NCBI RefSeq assembly: GCF_003545885.1
Contig: NZ_QHCT01000001.1
Location: 1 to 64,000 of the forward strand
Source of the DNA: Leptospira stimsonii
GTDB taxonomy: Bacteria > Spirochaetota > Leptospiria > Leptospirales > Leptospiraceae
Reading direction: 5' to 3'
Length of the DNA: 64,000 nucleotides
Shown here: piece after piece, positions 1 to 9,000 of the stretch
Layout of the letters: every line of letters starts with the position of its first letter
Position numbering within the stretch: position 1 is the stretch's first letter
Made by a program: the position numbers and the translations under genes
The notes under the pieces: generated by a model
Told to the model about the DNA's origin: nothing
Database searches by the model: none
The model's input: only the letters and a program-made list of their open reading frames with translations

Positions 1-3000
1 TGAGAAAAACCGTTATAGCTATTGTAGCTCACGATGCTGTTCCCCATTTGAAGACTCAGATCGGTAGTTCCGTTCCAGCCGAAATTTGCACTCAGACCAA
101 AACCTTTGCCTTTCATCATCTCAAGCGAGGATTCAGTGTCATATTCTAAACTCACTCCACCTTTTTGTGTTACGCTAAAGGTGTTCGCGGAATTAGCGCC
201 GGGGCCGTAATCCTTAAATTTTGCTCCATAACCATCTCTCTCGTTGTAAGTAAGGGAAGTTTGACTTGTTAAAACGCCATCTTTACTTGTATTTTTAGCC
301 GCGTAAGCTCCGTAACCTTCCGATTTCGAATAGCTTACACCAAGTTCGTAACCGCTCTTAGAAGAAATTCCCGCGGCCGCACTCACTCCACCATCTTTGG
401 TATAGCTCATACCAAGGGTGACTCCAAAATCGTTCTTGTAGCCGATTGCGGCGCCAAAACCACCTTGTTCCGAATAACTAACGCCCGCACTGAATTTGGA
501 ACACAGCTCACATTCCCCTACGACCTTGTCGACGGCATCACCCGCTTTGATGATACTCTGACCGATTCCAGGTTTCCAAGCCGCAACCGCTGCCCCAACA
601 GCTTTCATTACATTTCCACTTTCTTTAAGGCTGACTCCAAGACTTGCTGAGAACCCGCCGGATTGAGAGTAACCGATCGACTGACCAAAAGCGCCCGCAC
701 TCACTCCAAATCCATTATCTGGATCCCAGCTCGTATTGATATTAATCGCCCCGCCTGTATAACCGGTAATCGCTCCGCCTACGGAAGCCGCTACTGCAGA
801 TCCGATGTTACCGGTTGAAGAGTATGCATTCGCCGCCTGCAAGGCCGCATACGCAATGGCACCCGCTGGACCGGCAACTACCATCGCCGCGATGGCAATA
901 CCCGTATTGATAATATCTTTATTCTTAAATACAAACGCGGCCGCGGAAGGGCCAAAAACCGCTCCAGCTCCTTGAGTCAACGCATCCTTTTTGAAGGCTT
1001 CCCCTTGTTGCTTCGTCTCGTTATATTTTTCCTTGAGTTTTAAAATTCCATAGAATTGGACAAAGTGATGATCCCCAAAAGTGCCTAATTCGGTCGGACC
1101 GACCAAGTAACCGGAGTCCAAAGCCGATTGTTTCATCGAAGCTTTCTTTTCGTCGTCGGCGGCCGCGAATTCTAACGCGGTCTGAGGATCGGTAAAGAGT
1201 CTTTGAAGTGCTGACTGACCCGCTTGGAATACTTTTGCCGCGGCCATTGGATCAAAGGCGATCGCCGCAGTTTCTCGGTTGAATGTATTTTCAGGATCGT
1301 AGGTCTTTTTGAAATCCTGAGTCATCTGTTCCCGTGCAAGCTTCACCATCAATTGAAGTTCAATTGTTGTTGGAGCTCCAGCTCCTACGAGGGCATTGTA
1401 ATTAGTAAGATCCCAAGCCCGTTTGTTACCGTCTAAAACTGTCGGGAGATTCCCAGGCTTAACATAGAGGAAAGGATTGTAACCCGGGAGAATTTGGGTT
1501 TCAGTATCACCTGTCGGTCCCGTAACATTGCGGACATATCCGCCCCCGGCAGGAATAAACTCATCATTCGCCAATTGAGTTGTAAGTTGTTTACTCAGTC
1601 CCTCATTTGCGGCCTTAATTGTTTCCTCAAAACTAACAGGCAAGCTCCACAAGCTGTCTAACGTCTGAAGAACTACGACTTTCTTCGAGGATTCATCCAT
1701 TTCCTTTCGTAAGTCTTGGAAATTCTTGATCGTTGAATCGTCAATCTTCGTCTTTTGAAGTTGATCCACAAAAAACTGAACGTCCGCATACGCACCTCGT
1801 TGTACAAGGGCCGCATCCAATTCGGCAGGACGATTCTGCAACACTTGGTTTAGAATCGTATTCGCGTTTACCGTTGCTCCAACTTCTGTCGGCATACTAG
1901 CCGTCATAGAGTCTAATATACCCTGAATCTGATCATACGCGCCGCGGATTTCAAAGCCATTGCCTTGCGTTTTTAAGTTAGAAAGCGCATCCTTCTCCCA
2001 ATCCGCTTTCGCTTTGAGAGTTTTTGCGAGGTTATCGATATGAGCCTGTTCCGCTTTTTTTTGTTTTTCGTTAAACTCGCTTCTCCAAGAATCCCAGTTC
2101 TGCGTCATCGTGCTCAACATATCGTTGAAACGTGTGTTGCCGGTATTCTGCAAAAACTCGATGTTCGATACCCATTCTTGCTTTTTATTATAAAATTCTT
2201 TTTCTTTGTTTTCCCAGACTTTGAGCTGTGTTTCTTTTTGTTGATCCGCGTTTAACTGATAAAGCTGATCTACAATTTGTCCTTCGCCCATGTAATCGCT
2301 CACGACGGTTTTATACATCTCATACTCGATGTTTTTGCCGGTGTTCTGACTAAGGGTTTGGATGAGATTTGCGTAGAAACCTTCTCTGTCGTCCAGAATC
2401 ATCTTCTGATCCGCTTTCTGACCACCGGGTCCTACATAGGCTTCCTGAGCCGCGTAGTATTCTCTTTTCTCGATCTGATATTGTGATTTCGCTAATACTG
2501 CAAGGGCGGAAGACATCTGGTCCGCGCTCGTCATAAACGTGACAAGGATTCCATCTTCATTGTAGGTGGAAGAAGACGCGCTCGTTCCTCCCGGTACGGT
2601 TTGACCCTGACGAACTATCAAACCGTAAGCGTCGTGAACGTAACTTTCTTGAACGACGGTGTTTCCATCCTTTCCTGCCAAACGATCGAGATTAAGATCC
2701 TGACCGCTTCCAGTACTCCATTTCAAACTGTCGGAAGTAAGCTTCCCTCCGGACCCAACGAGATAATCCAAATCCGACGCAGTCAATCCGGTGTTCAAAG
2801 AATCGATTGGACCCGTTCCGAGAAGCACATTCTTTAACTGATCACCGGTCGAAATGTCGGTATAATAATTGAGTTTGGCTTGTAAGGTTTTGAGTTCGTT
2901 TGTTGCGGCCGTAGCAGAATTTATAGAAGAATTCAAATTTGTAGCGGCGGTCGCCCAGGCGCTCGCACGGGCAATGGCGGCGAGTCCTACTTGAAGTCCT

Positions 3001-6000
3001 CCCCAACCCATGAGCGCGATGGTAACAGCTTGCGCCCACTGATCATTGTTAAACTTATTCCACATCGCGTTATCATAGTCGGAATAGTTTGGACTCTGCA
3101 GTCGCAACCCAGCGGAAATTTCACCCCAAGCTCCAGGGTTCCAAGCCCACATTCCATCAAAGCCATCCTGGGCTTGCCGCAACGTATTCGGAATCGCTGT
3201 AGATCCACCGTTTAGACTTCGTATGTAGCCAAGTATATTATATTGAGGATGTTCAATAGCAAGTCCTCCGCCATAGCGAGGAGGATTCGTATCACCCCGT
3301 CCTCCGTTTACAAAATCCCAGAAACCAACTTTTCCCCCAAGAACGCCTTCCATAATGGAATATTCTCCTCGGAGCTTAGTTTCCAGATTTTTATAACCAG
3401 ACAAATTCGGATCAATCAAACCATCTAAACCATTCTCATTAAAACGTCCAGTGGCTGGAACCAATAAATCATTGAGGTTTCCCTGCAACTGACTTCGTTT
3501 TGCGGCAATCTGACTCTTCAAATCCTGCATACGGTCTTTGATGATGGTTTCCGCCTTACTGAATCGAAGCGCCCTTTCCGCCCATTCTTGCGTTTGTTGT
3601 TTGTTCTCGGCGACGCTCGGATCCGCTTGCAAAGAAGCTAATGTAGTTTGTTTACTGATTCGATCCTGAAGATCCTGGATCTCTTTGAGTTTTGCGTTTA
3701 CGTTTGCGTTCGCGGCGTCTAATCTTTGTTTTGCGAGATCTGTCGGTTTTGCGATTTCCGTCGCGGTAGAATTCGGATCGTTTTGATGTTGCGAATAATT
3801 AGCAAGAACCGCGTAGTCGTACACCGCACTCAAATTGGAAAGGTCTTTCTGAGTAGTTTCAAAGTCAGTATACGCCGCGGTCACCTGGGACTGCTTCGCA
3901 GTATATAAAGCCTGTGCGTTACTAACGTTTGTCTGCTGAAGATTCAGTTTATTTTGAGCGTCTTCAAAGATGTTTTCCGCGTTCAAATAGTTGTCTTTTA
4001 CCGTTTTCAACTGGAGCGCGAGTTTGTTCGTCAGATCGTCCCCGACTAAACCCTGAAGAGTATTGTTGATATTTGTGATAATACCGATGCTTTTTCCGGC
4101 TTCTATGATCGAGTTCGCCGAACTAGTCATCGAACCTTTAGCGCTTCCAACTTCAGAGTAAGGATCCTCGTTTGCGGAACGTCCCGGAAGGTTATTGTCC
4201 ACGTAGTTGTCGATAATCCCTTTGAGATTATTGATCCCCGGCATAAATGTATAATTACCGCTTCCGTCCTTAGCATAAACATCGTCTCTCACGGAATAAC
4301 CGGAGCCTGCAAAATCTTCGAGCGCTCTCCGAATCGAAGGGTTTTGATCTTCCTTATCGGGATCAAAGGCGAAACTTTTATATCCTTCCACAAGATTCAT
4401 AAAAGAACCGAGTCTCTGTTCTGCTTGAAATTCAAGCTCTCGAAGACGATTCGTTATTTGTGTATCTTGATCGGGTTCAAGTCTTCCATTCGGACCGATA
4501 TTCAAATAACTCAAATAAGACTCTACGATGATATTTCCTTTGACCAAATCATATGAGAATTTTGTTATATTCTCGTCCCTTTTGGCCTGATCTTTCGCTT
4601 TTGCTAAACGTAAACCGTCGGAATCAATCGTATCCGCCAATTCCTTAAATCCGGTCTTGAACTGAAAATCACGTAAGAATTGATTCGTCTGCAACTCGGA
4701 GGAAGGATTCAAATTCTGAAAAGGACTATAAGCCCCGGCTTGATTGAGAAAAAAGCCTTCTTTCTCGGCATCACTTAAACCGCCGACAAGCTTAGACCCG
4801 GCATAGTTCAAATACTCCGTTTCGTCTTCTCCGAGATAACCGGACAGGAGACTATCCATACGAACAGCCTTGTTCAAAGCCTGCACAAGATTCGGTTCGT
4901 ATTTTTTTTCCTGCAACCAAGTGGTGAGAGAAGCGAGATCATCCGGCTGTAAATTGTCGGTCGCTTGTCTTGAATAGTAAGACTGAAGCACTTCGGTTTC
5001 TTTTAGAAAATCGGGCAGATAATAAGAAGAATTTCGAGTGTCATAGTTGGAAAGAAAATCGGAAAGAATCGCCGGTTCTCCATGTTCTCCGCCGACCCGA
5101 AGCAGATATTCGGATCTTGCCGCATCACGATCAGCAGAATTTGCAGGATTCCAATTCGGTTTAGATTTTAAGAATGCGTTGAAATTGGAAATGACCGCGA
5201 AACTAGCGAGACTCGCCGGAAGTTGGGTCACGTCGGAAAAAACTCCCTGGTTGAGAGAAGCCAAAATTCTTTGATAGCCGACGGAAACCGCCTTCTTTTC
5301 CAATTCCGCTTTCAGACCTGGGTCTTGAGTGGAAAGAAAACCGTCCAAGCTCTGAGACAAACTAACGTTTTGGATCATGGTCTGATCGGCGTAGTATTGG
5401 AGTTGCTCGGTAAGTTCCGCGAGTTGAGAGGCCGTAAGATCCTGACCTAAAAATTTAGCGTCTTTTTGAACCGTCGTTCCATTGTTTCCAGGAAGTACAT
5501 ATTTCCCCGTTTTGACTTCTGCTAAAAATTGATTAACGCTAAAATTGTCTCCGGTTCGAGTGAGAAAAGCCTGAACTAAGGTTTCCTTATGATTTTCCCA
5601 AGAGAATTCCTTTAAAGATTCCATTCCAGAAACGATCTTCGGATCTAAAGTAAATGCTTTTCCATCCAACTTCGCTTTTAAGTCTTCGTATTTTTTGAGA
5701 GAAGCATTGATCTGTTCGATAGAAAGGGAGAGTGGTTTTCCACCTTGCTCAACACTGTTTAGTGTTCCACGAAGATCTTGGAAAAGTTTTTCAGCTTCTC
5801 CCAAAGCAGTAGTATAAACTTTTGCATCGGAAAGAGCCGCGTTCAACTTCGCTTCCGTACGATCTGCCGCAGGAATATTTTTAAAGAAATTCAGTTTTTC
5901 GATTTCGTCAGTAAACGCACCTGCGTTTTCAAGTGCTTCGATAATTGCGGGATTGACCTGTTCTCCCTTGTACTGTTTTTCTAAGAAAAAGGCTCTCAAA

Positions 6001-9000
6001 CCTTCGACGGTAGTAGCGAGTGTTTCCCTTGAAATTTGATTTTGGCTTCCTTGATTCATGAATACTTGAATCCGATCGTCCAGCCCGTTCTTAAAGTTTG
6101 TAATCTTAGTATTCGTTGCGTCCAAATCCGATTTAGCACTTGCGAGTTGATTCAAAAATAGGCTTGCGGAAGAATTACGGGCGTTCAGAGCCGCGTTAAA
6201 CTGAGCCTGTTTATCGTTCGTGTTTACGCCGTTTTGCATAAGAGCCGCTTCCCATTGGATTACTTGTGAAACCGTATCTCCGGGCAATGAGGACATATCA
6301 AAATAAACGGAACTCGGATCGGCGGAAAGAGCCGCTAAAATATCCGGAGGTAAAGTACCAAAAGTGGCGAGATTGGTAACAACCTTATCGTTTGGAACTC
6401 CGGCGCTCGTTTTCATGTTCGACAAAATCGATTGAGACTGGACGTTCAACTGAATGGAATCGGCCGAAAGAATAGAGAAATAACCTTTTAATTCCTGAAA
6501 AGAAGCATTCAAAACGGACAACGCGTTTGTAACTTCCGATAGTTTTGCATTATATTCGGGGCTTCCCGGAGTAAGGGCGCTCAATTCGTTCTTCAAATTA
6601 GAATAAACGTCAACTGTGGATTGGAGAGAATTCCGTTTCGAGTCCCAAAGAGCAAGATTGGATTGAACGCTTGAAATATAAGGTTCAATCCCGCTAAAAT
6701 CAATGGAGTTAAAAGGTTTAGTCGAAGCAGGATATTCAAAATCCTTCATAGAATAAAGATTAGAATACGAAGTCAGCTGATTGGTGTAATACGCATTCAA
6801 TGAAGGCGACAAAAAGTTCAGCAAATCCTCGGCAGGATAAACCGCCGAATCCAAGTTTGGCGTTATATTTGCCAAAATGGAATTATAATCCGATTTCTTC
6901 TGTTCTAACTCGGAGTTTAAATTCAAAGCCTGTCCATATACTTGAACGGCGGTGGAATTTCCGTAATATGTACTCAATAGATTAATGTCCGACAACGTTG
7001 TCAGAAGCGATTCATTCGTATTCAAACCGCTTAAAAGCTCGTCCAACAAATTCTTTCTTCTCGTTTCCTCTGCCGTATCGTGATCCGTACTATTTCCAAG
7101 TTCGAAAGAATCCTGATAGAGTTGCGAAGCGGTCAGATTGCTAAAACCGGGAACTAAAGTTTGAAGTTCTTTTAATAAACCGGTCGTCTTGTTCTCTTGC
7201 GCTTTAAAGTAATCGTCTCTCAGTGCGGAAAGAACCTGTCCTGTTCTAACGGAATTCGCGAAAGAGCCGAAACCCTGAACAGTCGAATCCAAGGATGCTA
7301 CTTTAGAAACGGCGCCCTGACCGAAAAAGAAAGTGCTTCCAAAAGAATAGTATTCATTCAAAGTTCTCCGTTCCGCCGCAGTTCCATTCGCACGAATATC
7401 GTTTCTTTCAGCGTCGGTCAGACTTCCCCCGCCTTCGTAAAAGGCTCTCGTGTCCGATGCATTCGTAAGTTGGGTTTCCAGGCTAGTGATAAAATCGTTA
7501 TAGTCAGGCGAACTGAGACTTCTGGACAGTGCACTACTTTGGTTTTTTATAAAATTAAGAACCAGCTCCGTAGCCTTTCTGTCCTCCAATTCATTCGGAC
7601 CTAATTTCAAGTCGGCGAGTCTCGCGTCCGAATCCTTCAGGACTTTAAGGTAAATGCTGTTGATATTTCGCTCTGACTCGGGCAGATCTTTTAAGTATCC
7701 GATAAGCTTTTCCATGGCCTTCTCGTTGATTTTGGCGCCTTCCAAATTCCGAGTATTTTCCAAGCTCTTTGAAATCTGATTTAAAGTCGTATCATTGCCA
7801 TTCTGATCCAATAAAAATTGAAGCTGGGCTTTGCGATTTTGATAATCCGAATCCAGTGATTCGTATAAAGTCAACAAGGCTCCAGAAACCGTGCTTACCT
7901 TTCCGTTTCTTTGTTCCAAACTGGATCTAAATCCGGTTAGAGATTCTCCAAAACTTCCCAATGTTGCGCTCAATCCGTTGAAAGATTGACTCAAACCTGT
8001 AAATGAAGTTTGAAAGTTTTGACTACTTTGTAGTGATCCACTCTTTATATTATTAAAGAATTGTTGCGCAAGCGTACGGTCACCACCAGTGAGAGAAGTC
8101 TCAACTAACACTCCCCCCCTTTGAACCGTATCCAATAATACCGTATCTAAATATTGTTTCGTCTGACCTATTTCGTTTAGATAACTCTGAAACTGTCCGA
8201 TCCCTGCGACTCCGCCTTGTAGCTCACCGCTAAACTGCAACATGCGATCCGAATACGCGAGAGTCCCTTTGATTCCTGCATTGGCTGTCGCATATGCAAG
8301 GTAATCCGAAGAATTCGTACGAATATTATCCAATCCTTCGGTCATCCCTTGTTCTACTTCATCCCAATTGGTTAAGAGAGAATCCAAATAGTCGATACCT
8401 TGATCCAAACGTCCGATCTGAAGGTAACTCGTATCAAGATTGTTGATGTTCGCTAAATTATTACGAGCGGACTTCAACTGATTAATATAGTTCACTAAGT
8501 CCTGTTTCTTTTGAGAATAGTCCACGACCGGAAACTGGGTAGCCGCGTCTTTTATCGCATTAGCCTGAGAATCGAAATTTGTCGCCGAATTTAATACCGG
8601 AGTATCCAAATCCACTAACTGGGTTTTTAATTGTGTTAGATTATTACGAATTTGTAATGCAAGGTCGTTCCCATAGAGTACAACTAGATTGTCTCCGGAC
8701 ATGAGAGAATCGATCTTATCGCTCAAACTTCCGCTTCCCCCGAGAATACCTTCCAATCTTGCTTTATTGTCTTTAACGTTTTCAAAGGCTAAGACCTGTT
8801 GTAAGGTCTGATTGTAGAATGATTGAGTACGAAGAGCATTTTCCTTTTCATACGTCAGCTCATACATTTTCTGTTCTTGTTGCCTTAGGACTTCCCTCTT
8901 TTCTTCCAGAGCTTGATTTGCTTTTAGAATATCATATCTGAGTCCTGTATTATCCGCTTTCGCACCGTCCGAACTCAGCTCTCCGATCTGACCGAGTAAT

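Noticed and set aside
7197..7604. 135-codon plus-strand frame
   Set aside because: Antisense shadow of the giant gene, same reason.
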